This document shows, one piece after another, positions 34,405 to 43,161 of a stretch of 64,000 nt of DNA (the stretch's first letter is position 1; each line of letters starts with the position of its first letter). The notes beneath the pieces are model-generated. The model made no database searches. It was not told the origin of the DNA and worked only from the letters and a program-made list of their open reading frames with translations. The translations under genes and the position numbers were made by a program. This DNA comes from Salinirussus salinus (GTDB taxonomy: Archaea > Halobacteriota > Halobacteria > Halobacteriales > Haloarculaceae): the NCBI RefSeq assembly GCF_009831455.1, contig NZ_WOWO01000002.1:620001-684000 (forward strand). The letters are read 5' to 3'.

Positions 34405-35703
34405 ATGGACGTCACCATCGCGGAGTCGACGGTCGGCGGCCGCGCGCAGGCGCCGCCGTCGAAGAGCTACACCCACCGGGCGGTCCTCGCCGCGGGCTAC
34501 GCCGACGGGGCGACGGTCCGTGGGCCGCTGGTCAGCGCCGACACCCGGGCGACGATGCGCGCCGTCGAGGCCTTCGGCGGGAGAGTCGACATCAGGGAGC
34601 GCGAGGACGGGGCCGCGGTGCTCGAGGTCGACGGATTCGGCGGCCGCCCCGAAGTGCCAGCGGACGTCATCGACTGCGCGAACAGCGGGACGACGATCCG
34701 CCTCACGACGGCCGCAGCGGCACTGGCCGACGGGCTGACCGTCCTCACCGGCGACGGCTCGCTCCGCTCCCGCCCGCAGGGACCGCTCCTGCGGGCCATC
34801 GAACAGGTCGGCGGCCGTGCGGAGAGCACGAGGGGTAACGGGCAGGCCCCGCTCGTGGTCGGCGGACCGATACACGGTGGGAGCGCCGCGGTCCCGGGTG
34901 ACGTCTCCTCGCAGTTCATCACCGCCCTGCTGATGGCGGGTGCGGTCACCGAAGCGGGAGTGGATATCACGCTCCAGACCGAACTCAAGTCCGCCCCGTA
35001 CGTGGACATCACTATCGAGGTGCTCGACGCGTTCGGGGTGCGAGCCCGCGAGACCGGCCGGGGATTTTCGGTCGGCGGGGGACAGACCTACGGCCCCGGC
35101 GACGGCTACGACGTGCCAGGCGACTTCTCCTCGGCCTCGTATCTCCTCGCCGCGGGCGCGGTGGCTGGCGTGGACGGCGTGACGGTCACCGCCGCCTACC
35201 CGAGTGCGCAGGGCGACCAGGCCATCGTCGAGGTGCTGGACCGGCTGGGGGCCGACATATCGTGGGACCGGGACGCTGGCGAACTCACCGTCACGGAGAG
35301 TGCGCTCGACGGTATCGAGGTCAGTGTCGCCGACACGCCGGACCTGCTCCCGACCATCGCAGTGCTGGGGGCAGTCGCCGGCGGGACGACCCGGATCGTC
35401 GACGCCGAGCACGTCCGCTACAAGGAGACCGACCGGGTGTCTGCGATGGCGGAGGCGCTGGAACGGATGGGAGCGAGCGTCGAGGAGGAGCAGGACTCGC
35501 TGGCCGTCCACGGCGCCGAGTCGACGCTTCGTGGGGCGACCGTCGACGGGCGCGGTGACCACCGGATCATCATGGCGCTGTCGGTCGCTGGACTGGTCGC
35601 CGAGGGGGAGACGACGGTCCGCGGTGCCGACGACGTGGACGTCTCCTTTCCGGACTTCTTCGACGTGCTGGCGGAGCTCGGTGCCGACCTGCAACGGGAG
35701 TGA
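34405..35703 (+). CDS. aroA: 3-phosphoshikimate 1-carboxyvinyltransferase (EPSP synthase)
   Basis: A 432-residue enzyme of the shikimate pathway that adds the enolpyruvyl group of PEP to shikimate 3-phosphate. The N terminus has the substrate lysine motif [10 protein letters not shown] (usually PGSKSxTxRA). [16 protein letters not shown] carries the LxNSGT(T/A)xR signature, [10 protein letters not shown] the PEP arginine loop, and [15 protein letters not shown] the second family signature. Length and motifs are complete. It follows the exporter after 49 bases in the same direction and has no other aro genes beside it here. Confidence 0.95.
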   Translation: MDVTIAESTVGGRAQAPPSKSYTHRAVLAAGYADGATVRGPLVSADTRATMRAVEAFGGRVDIREREDGAAVLEVDGFGGRPEVPADVIDCANSGTTIRLTTAAAALADGLTVLTGDGSLRSRPQGPLLRAIEQVGGRAESTRGNGQAPLVVGGPIHGGSAAVPGDVSSQFITALLMAGAVTEAGVDITLQTELKSAPYVDITIEVLDAFGVRARETGRGFSVGGGQTYGPGDGYDVPGDFSSASYLLAAGAVAGVDGVTVTAAYPSAQGDQAIVEVLDRLGADISWDRDAGELTVTESALDGIEVSVADTPDLLPTIAVLGAVAGGTTRIVDAEHVRYKETDRVSAMAEALERMGASVEEEQDSLAVHGAESTLRGATVDGRGDHRIIMALSVAGLVAEGETTVRGADDVDVSFPDFFDVLAELGADLQRE

Positions 35704-35852
35704 GCAGCGCAGCGGAGGGGCGAGCAGGTGGCCCGGGGCGGACGCGAGACGGCGGGCCACGCAACCGCAGCCCGTCCCGCGGTGACTCGTCAGCGCACGC
35801 CCAGGCCTGCTCCCGGCCTCCGGTTTGAAGCTTCGGGTGCGGGTCGCGCAAG

Positions 35853-35860
35853 TTTAAGTT
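35853..35860 (+). promoter_or_regulatory. TATA box for the acyl-CoA dehydrogenase gene
   Basis: TTTAAGTT lies about 27 bases before the ATG at 35884. The spacing predicts a transcript that begins at the start codon. Confidence 0.55.
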
Positions 35861-35883
35861 CCGACGGCCGCCACGTTGGGGGT

Positions 35884-37026
35884 ATGCTAGACCTGTCCGA
35901 GGAACAGCGCTTGCTCGTCGACGAGACACAGCGGCTGGCCGAAAACGAGTTCGCCGACCGCGCGTTCACCTGGGAGGGTGAGGGCTACCCCGAGGAGAAC
36001 ATCGAACTGCTCGCCGACCGCGGCTTCCTGGGGATCAACCTCCCGACCGAGTACGGCGGCGGCGGGATGAGCGAGTTCGACGTCGCCCTCCAGATCGAGA
36101 CCATCGGGCGGGTCTGTCCTGACACCGCAGCCGCGATCTACGGCCAGTCGATGGTCGCCCCGCGCGCTATCGACATGTTCGGCTCCGAGTGGGCCAAAGA
36201 GCACTACCTGCCGAAGGTGACGAGCGGAGAACTGTCGGTCGCGATCGGGATCTCCGAGCCCGAAGCCGGCAGCGATTCCCGGAACATGACCACGACCGTC
36301 GAGGAGGCCGACGACGGCGAACTCTACCTCAACGGCGAGAAGACGTGGGTCTCGAACGTCCCCGAATCCGATGCGGCAGTCATCTGGGCGAAGTTCCCCG
36401 AGGGGCTGGGGACCGTGATCATGGAGTTCGACCAGCCGGGCGTCGAGATCCACCAGCACCACACCAACATGCACGGCGAGACCCAGACCCAGTTCTACAT
36501 GGAGGACGTCCACGTCCCCGAGGAGCGGGTGCTCGTCCGCGGGCCGGAGGCGCTGAAACAGCAGCTCAAGGCGCTGAACTGGGAGCGCTGTGGCAGTTCG
36601 ATGCTCGCCAATTCCATCAGCCTGAACGCTTTCGACAAGGCCATCGAGTACGCACAGCAACGCGAGCAGTTCGACCAGCCCATCGGCGACTTTCAGGGGA
36701 TCCGCTGGAAGGTCGCCGACATGGCAAAACAGATCGAGGGGGCGCGCACGCTCACCTACCGGGCGGCGCTCAGCGGCGGAGGCGAGGACGACGCTCCCGA
36801 CCGGCTCGCGGCCTCGCTGGCGAAACTCTCCACCAGCGAGACCGTCGAACGCGTCGTCAGCGAGGCGCTGCAGATCCACGGCGCGAACGGCTACCAGCAG
36901 GGCCACCCCCTCGAGTACCTCTACCGGCTGGCCCGCGGTCGCCGGATCGCCGCGGGCACCGACGAGATCATGAAAAACAACATCGCCGACGTCGTCTTCG
37001 AAGAGGGGCTCCCGCGGACGCTGTAG
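35884..37026 (+). CDS. acyl-CoA dehydrogenase
   Basis: A 380-residue FAD flavoprotein oxidising an acyl-CoA thioester. It has the N-terminal helical domain, the flavin/substrate motif GISEPEAGSDSRNMTTTVEE, the middle beta domain and C-terminal helices with the dimer FAD motif ALQIHGANGYQQGHPLEYLYR. The usual catalytic Glu of YEGT is replaced (AAGT, Ala357). Glu234 in NWERCG aligns with the alternative base position used by isovaleryl- and long-chain enzymes, so activity is still likely. This may indicate a branched or longer acyl substrate. Confidence 0.9.
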   Translation: MLDLSEEQRLLVDETQRLAENEFADRAFTWEGEGYPEENIELLADRGFLGINLPTEYGGGGMSEFDVALQIETIGRVCPDTAAAIYGQSMVAPRAIDMFGSEWAKEHYLPKVTSGELSVAIGISEPEAGSDSRNMTTTVEEADDGELYLNGEKTWVSNVPESDAAVIWAKFPEGLGTVIMEFDQPGVEIHQHHTNMHGETQTQFYMEDVHVPEERVLVRGPEALKQQLKALNWERCGSSMLANSISLNAFDKAIEYAQQREQFDQPIGDFQGIRWKVADMAKQIEGARTLTYRAALSGGGEDDAPDRLAASLAKLSTSETVERVVSEALQIHGANGYQQGHPLEYLYRLARGRRIAAGTDEIMKNNIADVVFEEGLPRTL

Positions 37027-37126
37027 GGACTCCCCGGACGGTGCTGGCAGCCCACAGTCGGGTTCCGGAGGTCGACCCCCGAAGGCAAAAGGACTATAAC
37101 AGCCAGCAGGTAACCCCCAAACAGCG

Positions 37127-37399
37127 ATGGTGACCACAGTACCGCTGCAGATCCCAGGTGTCCCAGGGGGCCCGGAGTTGCTGATCATTTTGCTGATCGC
37201 CGTGTTGCTGTTCGGGGCGAACAAGATCCCCAAACTCGCACGGTCCTCGGGTGAAGCGATAGGTGAATTCCAGAAGGGGCGGCAGGAAGTCGAGGAAGAG
37301 CTCCAGGATATGAAAGAGGGCGGGAGCGACTCGTCGGACGAGGAGAGCGAAGACACGCTCGACCTCGAGGAGGAGTCGACGTCCTCGAGCGGCTCCTGA
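37127..37399 (+). CDS. tatA: twin-arginine translocase subunit TatA
   Basis: A 90-residue protein with one N-terminal membrane helix (ELLIILLIAVLLFGA), the hinge FGANKIPKLARS and an amphipathic helix (GEAIGEFQKGRQEVEEEL), then an acidic tail. This is the TatA/TatE layout; many copies form the pore that exports folded proteins. Haloarchaea send most exported proteins by Tat, including the RR-signal proteins at 12-15 kb. A possible TATA box ACTATAAC lies at 37093-37100. No tatC is nearby. Confidence 0.93.
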   Translation: MVTTVPLQIPGVPGGPELLIILLIAVLLFGANKIPKLARSSGEAIGEFQKGRQEVEEELQDMKEGGSDSSDEESEDTLDLEEESTSSSGS

Positions 37400-37520
37400 C
37401 GGCGTTCCGAACGCGACTCGCGAGGAGGCGGTGTTCTCGGACGGAGCCTTCTGTCTCTTGCAGTGTTGCTCTCGAGATGTCCGCCCTGCCCCGCTGAGTG
37501 TCGCCCCGGAGGTCGGCGTC

Positions 37521-38309
37521 TCAGTTCCGCACGCGCACGACGCCCGACTGAAAGACCTCCTGGTTCGGAATGATGTACTCCTCGCCGTCGGATTCGACCC
37601 GCGTGACGAAGACGTCGACCTCCTGGACGATCCCACGCCGGTCGTCGATCCGGACCTCGTCGCCGATGGCGTAGGGCTCGGTCAGGAGGAGATAAATGCC
37701 GGCGGCGGCGGCCGCGAGCAGGTGCCGGAAGGCGAGCCCACCCAGAAAGACGAGCCCGAAGGCGAAGGCACCGAGCAGGATCAGGAGGGCGTCGGTCGAG
37801 ACGCCGACCTGTGCGAGCGCGACCAGCGCCGCCACGTAGAAGATGCTGTACTTGACGAGGTCGCCGAGGAAGGCCACCTCCGGAAGTTTCACCGAGCGGA
37901 GCCGCTCGCTGACGGCGAGCTCGGCCCGGTAACCGGCCGTGACCCCGACGATGACCGCGAGTGCGGCGATCAGCAGCCGGGGGAGATAGCTCGTGACCCG
38001 GGTCCAGAACAGCTGGATGTCGAGCAGCTGCACGACGTTGAGCGCGAGGACGATCGCGAGGACGTAGACGAACACCGCCACCAGCGAGGCGATCAGTCCG
38101 ACCGTCGAGAAGCCGACCGCCCGGACGGTCCGTTCGAGCGGCGTTCCCTCGACGGCGTCCGCGAAGCTGCTGTCGGTCAGGGCCCCGCGAGTCCACCGCC
38201 AGGCGAGGTATGCGGCGACCAGTCCGACCACCAGGATGGCGATCGAGAAGGCGAAGGCGGCCTCCTCGGAGAAGAGACGGCGGACGAACCGCGGCAGGTC
38301 GACCTGCAT
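37521..38309 (-). CDS. small-conductance mechanosensitive channel (MscS family)
   Basis: A 262-residue membrane protein with four predicted helices (FSIAILVVGLVAAYLAW, TVGLIASLVAVFVYVLAIVLAL, LLIAALAVIVGVTAGY, IFYVAALVALAQVGV), followed by the pore-lining helix ILLGAFAFGLVFLGGLAF and a beta domain ending EYIIPNQEVFQSGVVRV. MscS channels open on membrane tension to release osmolytes after a drop in salinity. It is a short version without a large cytoplasmic cage. Its ATG shares its first base with the dacZ stop, so it is translationally coupled to the c-di-AMP synthase. Confidence 0.9.
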   Translation of the reverse strand: MQVDLPRFVRRLFSEEAAFAFSIAILVVGLVAAYLAWRWTRGALTDSSFADAVEGTPLERTVRAVGFSTVGLIASLVAVFVYVLAIVLALNVVQLLDIQLFWTRVTSYLPRLLIAALAVIVGVTAGYRAELAVSERLRSVKLPEVAFLGDLVKYSIFYVAALVALAQVGVSTDALLILLGAFAFGLVFLGGLAFRHLLAAAAAGIYLLLTEPYAIGDEVRIDDRRGIVQEVDVFVTRVESDGEEYIIPNQEVFQSGVVRVRN

Positions 38310-39124
38310 CAGTACTCCTCCGGGTCGAGCTCGATGACCAACTCACCGCCCTTGAACGCCCGGACCATCCCGTCGGATTCGGAGAGCACGATCGCGATGG
38401 CGTTGGTGTCACGGGTGATGGCACCGGCGGCCATGTGGCGGGCACCGAGTCCTTTGGGGATGTCGACGCCCTCGGCGGAGGGCTCCAGGTAGCGGTACGC
38501 GGAGACGATCTTCCCGGAATCGGAGATGACGAAGGCGCCGTCCAGCCGGGAGAACTCCTTCAGCATCACGTTCACGATCGGGTCGCCGACGTGGACGTGG
38601 GACTTCTCGAAGGGGTTGTACGACAGCGGTCGCGACTTGTTCATCACCTTGCCGGCGTCCCCGACCACGAACAGCGCCCCGACCTGCTTGCCCTTCTGAC
38701 CCTTCTTGCCGAGTTCGATACAGACCTCGAAGACGTCCCGGACGACGTCGGGTTCGGGCCGGGAGTTGACGAAGAGGTCGTAGACGCCGGTGGGGGAGTA
38801 CTGGTCGGCCCGGACCCGAACGACCGTGTCCATCCCGTCGCCGAACATCGAGGTCGCGCACGCGACGGTGTCACCCTCGTCGAGCAGGCCCTGCTGTGCG
38901 GCCCCTTCCAGCCCGAACCGCAGGCGGCCGCCCACGTCGGTGAACTCCAGGGGGAGCTCGACGAACGTCTCGGCGTCCACCGCGTTTTCCTGTCCGACGA
39001 CGATGACCGGCAGGTCGGCGTCGTCGGCCGCGAAGGCGTCGTATGTGCCGGCGCTCGGTGAGAAGAGGAGGACCGCGTCGATGTCGGCCACGACATCGTC
39101 GACCAGGTCGTCGAGGGCGCTCAT
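38309..39124 (-). CDS. dacZ: diadenylate cyclase DacZ
   Basis: A 271-residue cytoplasmic enzyme making cyclic di-AMP from two ATP. The DAC domain occupies the C-terminal half, with DGA (195-197) in RLDGAFVISDSGKI and GARH (227-230) before MAAGAITRDTNA, the two catalytic motifs (DGA and RHR type; here RHM). The N-terminal half is the archaeal DacZ-specific domain. In Haloferax volcanii, DacZ is the known c-di-AMP synthase and its product affects osmotic balance. Overlap with the mscS-like gene strongly suggests a shared osmotic function. Confidence 0.93.
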   Translation of the reverse strand: MSALDDLVDDVVADIDAVLLFSPSAGTYDAFAADDADLPVIVVGQENAVDAETFVELPLEFTDVGGRLRFGLEGAAQQGLLDEGDTVACATSMFGDGMDTVVRVRADQYSPTGVYDLFVNSRPEPDVVRDVFEVCIELGKKGQKGKQVGALFVVGDAGKVMNKSRPLSYNPFEKSHVHVGDPIVNVMLKEFSRLDGAFVISDSGKIVSAYRYLEPSAEGVDIPKGLGARHMAAGAITRDTNAIAIVLSESDGMVRAFKGGELVIELDPEEY

Positions 39125-39188
39125 TGTCGTTTCAACTCAGTAGACAGGAAAAAAGGTTGTGGCAGGGCCTCTCCCCGTCAGTCCTCCG

Positions 39189-40535
39189 TCAGACGCCGGA
39201 GGCTCGTGCGGACTCGACCAGCGCGTCGAAGACGCCGCTGTTGACATGCGTATGACAGTACGTGCCGAGCGTCCGTCCCGCCAGCAGGCCGTCGCCGTCC
39301 CCGGTGAGCCCGTCGCCGCGGCGGGTCTCGAAGGCCAGCCGGGCGTCCCGGTCGAGGGTCGCCGAGGAGTAGTGAAACTCGTGGCCGCGCACCCGCTCGC
39401 CCGCGTTCGCGACCGGGGAGTCGTGGGTGGCCTCGAGCTCCGCGTGGTCCAGCGCCTGGTACCGGTCGTGCATCCGCACCTCCGCCGGGAGGATGCCGGC
39501 CATCGGTGCCGTCTCGCCGTCCGCGGTCGTCAGCGAGCGACACAGCGCCATGAAGCCGCCGCACTCGCCGTAGACCGGCACCCCCTCGGCGGCCCGTTCG
39601 GCGACCGCCGCGAGGGTGGCGCTGTCGGCCAGCGCCTGGAGGTGGAGTTCCGGGTACCCGCCCGGGAGGTAGACAGCGTCGACGTCGCCGAGCGGGTCAC
39701 CCGCAAGCGGCGAGACCGTCACCACGTTTCCCAGCTCGCGCAACCGCTCGACGACCGCGGGGTACAGGAAGGCGAAGGCCTCGTCGCGGGCGACCGCCAC
39801 GGTGGGGGTGGTGGTCGCGGCATCCGAGGGATCGCCGCCGTGCCCGGCCGTCGGACACGCAGTGTCTTCGAGTCCCGGCGGCTCGCTCGCGAGCGCGAGG
39901 AGCCGGTCGGCCCGGATCCCCTCGGCGGCCGCCGTCAGCGCCTCCCGGTCGACCGGGGCCTGCTCGCCCATGTGGAGCCCGAGGTGCCGGTCGGGGATCT
40001 CGAGGCGGTCGTCCGGTGGAACCCGACCGAGGTACTCCAGGGAATCGGGCAGGGCCTCCCTGACCCCCTCGGCGTGGCGCCCGCCGCCCGCTCGCTGCGC
40101 GATGACGCCCGCCACCTCGACTTCCCGGCCGACCCGCCGGGCGTACTCCCGGAATCCGAGCGCCGTGGCGGCGACGCTCTCCATCCCCGCGGCGGCGTCG
40201 ACCACCAGGACGACCGGCAACTCCAGTGCCTCGGCGACTGCCGCGGTGCTGGAGACGTCCCCGTCGTACAGCCCCATGACCCCCTCGACGATGCAGACAT
40301 CGCCCTCCCCGCGGGCGTAGTTGCACCGGAGCCCCGCCTCGCCCTCCAGCCACAGGTCCAGCGTCCGCGAGGGCTTGTCGGCGACGACCCGGTGGTGGCT
40401 CGGGTCGATGAAGTCGGGGCCGGCCTTGGCCGGCTGGACCTCCCGGCCGGCCTCCCGGAGCGCCTCGATGACTGCCAGCGTGGCGACTGTCTTGCCAACC
40501 CCCGAGGCCGTTCCGCCGACCACGACGCCCTTCAC
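39189..40535 (-). CDS. cbiA: cobyrinic acid a,c-diamide synthase
   Basis: A 448-residue ATP-dependent amidotransferase of cobamide synthesis that amidates the a and c side chains. The N-terminal P-loop domain starts VKGVVVGGTASGVGKTVATLA, and the PAKAGPDFIDPSHH segment is diagnostic for CbiA. The C-terminal class I glutaminase-like domain has the nucleophile in VYGECGGFMALC and the His in RGHEFHYS. The start is GTG at 40535, directly before the P-loop strand. It follows cobT by 13 bases in the same operon. B12 is needed by the methylmalonyl-CoA mutase. Confidence 0.93.
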   Translation of the reverse strand: MKGVVVGGTASGVGKTVATLAVIEALREAGREVQPAKAGPDFIDPSHHRVVADKPSRTLDLWLEGEAGLRCNYARGEGDVCIVEGVMGLYDGDVSSTAAVAEALELPVVLVVDAAAGMESVAATALGFREYARRVGREVEVAGVIAQRAGGGRHAEGVREALPDSLEYLGRVPPDDRLEIPDRHLGLHMGEQAPVDREALTAAAEGIRADRLLALASEPPGLEDTACPTAGHGGDPSDAATTTPTVAVARDEAFAFLYPAVVERLRELGNVVTVSPLAGDPLGDVDAVYLPGGYPELHLQALADSATLAAVAERAAEGVPVYGECGGFMALCRSLTTADGETAPMAGILPAEVRMHDRYQALDHAELEATHDSPVANAGERVRGHEFHYSSATLDRDARLAFETRRGDGLTGDGDGLLAGRTLGTYCHTHVNSGVFDALVESARASGV

Positions 40536-40548
40536 GGGTCGCCCCCCA

Positions 40549-41547
40549 TCACGGCTCCCCTTCCTCGACGAGGCGACCGTACACCTCGGTGAACGAGTCC
40601 CTGACCTCGGCCATCGGAACCCCCGCCCGCCGGGCGAGCGCGAGTGCACCGCCCATCCCGACACCCTCCTTCGCCTCGCCGGCAGCGAAGGGCGCCATCC
40701 CGGGATGGCCCTCGGTGTCGAATCCGGGGTCGGTGGCCGTGACGGTCACGTCGAGCGCGTCGGCCGTCGCCGCGAGGTCAGCGGTGTCGTCCCCGGCGAC
40801 GTAGCTGGTGGTCGCCAGGCTCAGCCGGCGGTCGACCCCGTCGTGGCGCAACATCGCGGCGACGGCGAGCATCTGCGTCCCGCCGGCGAGCGTGACGGCT
40901 GTGTCGGTCTCGAGGCCGCCGCGGGCGAGACCGGCCGCGGTCGCCAGTACCGGGTCGCCCATCCGCCGGACTGCCCGCTTCGGCCGGCCGGCCGCCCCGC
41001 CGGGCTCGAGTCCCGACGCGTCGAGCCCTTCGGCGACGACCTCGCGTTTCTGCTGGATGGGGTTGTCGGGCAGCGAGGAGGAGACCGCGTCGGGCTCACC
41101 GAGCGCCCGCAACACGCCCATCGCGGTCGTCGTCCCGCCGGGGACAGATTCGGCGACGAACAGCTCGTCCTCGTGGAGTTTCCGGCCGAACTGCCGGGCT
41201 GCCTCGTAGGCCCCGGGCGCCGTCGGGACCGGGTCGGCCTCGCGGATATCGTCGCCCCGGCGCGCGCCGACGGTCACGGTGCCGGCGGCGGTCGGCTCCG
41301 CGAGGCCGCCGTCGACGACCGTGACGTCGAACCCGAGAGTCTCGCGGACCGCCCTGGTGACCGCCGCGGGGGTCGGGCAGCCGCTCGGGCTGACCGGGAC
41401 GACTGGGGCACGCACCGGCTGACCGTAGGTGAGGATCTCGGCGTCGGCTGCCGGCGTGTGCGTCCGCAGGTCGGGGTCGGCACCGGCCGCGCTCAGGCCG
41501 GGGATGGCCGCGGTGTCGGTCGAGCCGGCGACCAGCAGGAATCGCAT
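40549..41547 (-). CDS. cobT: archaeal CobT-like nicotinate-nucleotide phosphoribosyltransferase (UPF0284)
   Basis: A 332-residue protein of the archaeal CobT/UPF0284 family, which activates the lower-ligand base of cobamides by transfer of a phosphoribosyl group. Recognisable parts are the Gly-rich [33 protein letters not shown], and [16 protein letters not shown], plus the late [15 protein letters not shown]. The function is assigned by family and supported by cbiA lying 13 bases downstream. The N-terminal 45 residues are more variable. Confidence 0.88.
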   Translation of the reverse strand: MRFLLVAGSTDTAAIPGLSAAGADPDLRTHTPAADAEILTYGQPVRAPVVPVSPSGCPTPAAVTRAVRETLGFDVTVVDGGLAEPTAAGTVTVGARRGDDIREADPVPTAPGAYEAARQFGRKLHEDELFVAESVPGGTTTAMGVLRALGEPDAVSSSLPDNPIQQKREVVAEGLDASGLEPGGAAGRPKRAVRRMGDPVLATAAGLARGGLETDTAVTLAGGTQMLAVAAMLRHDGVDRRLSLATTSYVAGDDTADLAATADALDVTVTATDPGFDTEGHPGMAPFAAGEAKEGVGMGGALALARRAGVPMAEVRDSFTEVYGRLVEEGEP

Positions 41548-41635
41548 TGCGCCCCGTTCGGAGCGGACTTACCTCAATGCCGCGGTCGGCTGCGGGGTCG
41601 GGGTAGCCGGTCCGGCCGGTCCGCGGGCACCCCCG

Positions 41636-42691
41636 TCAGGCGACCACACCGATGACGACCGCCGTGAGCACGAGGTTGGCGAAGGCAGCCACGAGCAGGA
41701 CCTTCCAGCCGACCCCGAGCACCTGGTCGATCCGGAGCCGGGGGAAGGAGGCCCGCGCCCACTGGGTGAACAGGAAAAAGGCCCAGATCTTGAGGACGAA
41801 CCAGACGGGCCCCGGCAGCAGCGGGCCGGCGGGGCCGCCGAGAAAGAGGGTCGTCGCCAACGCCCCGGCGAGGAAGATGTGGACGAACTCCGCCGCGTAG
41901 ACCAGCGCGAAGTAGACGCCGCCGTACTCGGTCTGGTAGCCGGCGACGATCTCCTGGGCGGCCTCGGGGGTGTCGAAGGGGTTGCGCCCGACCTCGGCGA
42001 GCGCGGCCGCGACGAAGAGCACGAACCCGAGGGGGTCGACGAAGGCGAACCACGAGGGAACGGTGAGGCCGGCGACAGTCACGAGTGGCTCGGCCTGCGC
42101 GGCGACGACCGCGCTCGGCCGGAGCGAGCCCGCAAGCAGCACCGCGGCCGCACCGGCCAGCACCAGCGGGATCTCGTAGGCGATAGTGCTCGCGATCGCC
42201 CGGAGCCCGCCGAGCATGGCGTACTTGTTGTTCGAGGCGTAGCCGGCCATCGCGATGGCGAGTGCGGATAGCGACGCGACCGCGAAGGCGAAGGCGATCC
42301 CGATGTCGGGGTCGGCGAGCTGGATCTCGACGCCGCCGAGCGAACCCATGGGGATGACCGCAAAGCCAAGCAGGGCGGAGGTCATCATCAGCAGGGGCGC
42401 GATGTCCCAGGCCGGGCGGTCGGCACCCTCCGGCACCACGAGCTCCTTGGAGAGCAGCCGGACGGCGTCGGCGACGATGATCAGTACGCCGCCGGGCCCG
42501 TGTCTGTTCGGGCCGACCTTCTCCCAGAAGGCGGCGAGGACCTTCCGTTTCGCCCAGACGACGACGGCGGCGTTCCCGACGACGAAGGTCCCGACGATGG
42601 TCGCCGCGAGGAGGGCCCCGGCGACCGCCGCACCCGGTCCCGAGCCGAACAGCCCCGCGAGCGCCTCCGGAAGCAGCGTCACCGGCGCCAC
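41636..42691 (-). CDS. nuoH: NADH dehydrogenase-like subunit H (NuoH), isolated copy
   Basis: A 351-residue membrane protein with about eight helices, the quinone-site subunit of complex I and related enzymes. Conserved segments are present: AKRKVLAAFWEKVGPNRHGPGG, ADAVRLLSKELVVPEGAD, and EVGRNPFDTPEAAQEIVAGYQTEYGG written here in parts (RNPFDTPEA, then TEYGG), including the acidic quinone-channel residues. None of the other nuo genes is adjacent; neighbours are azlD and cobT. It may be a duplicate of the operon copy, part of another membrane complex, or a relocated essential gene. Confidence 0.85.
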   Translation of the reverse strand: MAPVTLLPEALAGLFGSGPGAAVAGALLAATIVGTFVVGNAAVVVWAKRKVLAAFWEKVGPNRHGPGGVLIIVADAVRLLSKELVVPEGADRPAWDIAPLLMMTSALLGFAVIPMGSLGGVEIQLADPDIGIAFAFAVASLSALAIAMAGYASNNKYAMLGGLRAIASTIAYEIPLVLAGAAAVLLAGSLRPSAVVAAQAEPLVTVAGLTVPSWFAFVDPLGFVLFVAAALAEVGRNPFDTPEAAQEIVAGYQTEYGGVYFALVYAAEFVHIFLAGALATTLFLGGPAGPLLPGPVWFVLKIWAFFLFTQWARASFPRLRIDQVLGVGWKVLLVAAFANLVLTAVVIGVVA

Positions 42692-42787
42692 CCCCCAGTC
42701 AGTTCTACCCGGTCGCGAACGTGGACTGTCATCGCCCGGATCTACTCGGGGGCGGGGACTGAGCCTGCTGCCGCGGATGCGCGGCGG

Positions 42788-42797
42788 GTTTATAAGG
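42788..42797 (-). promoter_or_regulatory. TATA box upstream of nuoH
   Basis: The minus strand reads CCTTATAAAC, an A/T-rich island in G/C-rich DNA of the 143-base gap before nuoH. It predicts a start near 42765 and a leader of about 75 bases. The element marks nuoH as the first gene of its own transcript, not part of azlCD. Confidence 0.5.
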
Positions 42798-42834
42798 ATC
42801 GTCCGCGCAACCTTCGGCCTCCTCGACGCGGGTC

Positions 42835-43161
42835 CTACAGGAACCCGAGCCCCATCAGCACGGCCAGACCGACGACGATGGTCGCGAGGATGTTCTCGGT
42901 GTACCAGGCGACGAGTGCCGCGGCACCCCCGGCGACGAGGCGTCCGTTCCCGGCCACGACGACGGTCCCGTCGGGAGCGAGGATGGCGGGCACCACCAGC
43001 GCCGAGAGGACCGCCGCGGGCACCATCCCCAGCGCCGTCTCGACCCGGGCCGGGACCGTCCCGAGATACTCGAACAGGAACAGAAACGAGGCCCGCAGCG
43101 CGTAGGTTCCGACGCCGGCGAGGGCGACCGCGGCCCAGACGGTCGCGTCGGGTGCGGTCAC
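42835..43161 (-). CDS. azlD: AzlD-family branched-chain amino acid exporter subunit
   Basis: A 108-residue protein with four hydrophobic helices (VWAAVALAGVGTYALRASFLFL, PAAVLSALVVPAILA, AGGAAALVAWYTENILATI, VVGLAVLMGLGFL). The small four-helix layout and the TYALRASF segment are typical of AzlD. It starts at GTG 43161 in a GTGA overlap with the azlC stop, so the two are made together. AzlCD pairs export branched-chain amino acids or analogues in bacteria; here they may relieve excess valine or leucine. Confidence 0.85.
   Translation of the reverse strand: MTAPDATVWAAVALAGVGTYALRASFLFLFEYLGTVPARVETALGMVPAAVLSALVVPAILAPDGTVVVAGNGRLVAGGAAALVAWYTENILATIVVGLAVLMGLGFL

Noticed and set aside
35887-38445. 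An 852-residue open frame on the minus strand across the acyl-CoA dehydrogenase, tatA and mscS regions
   Set aside because: It spans genes on both strands and gives low-complexity sequence; the acyl-CoA dehydrogenase, TatA and MscS signatures are unmistakable.
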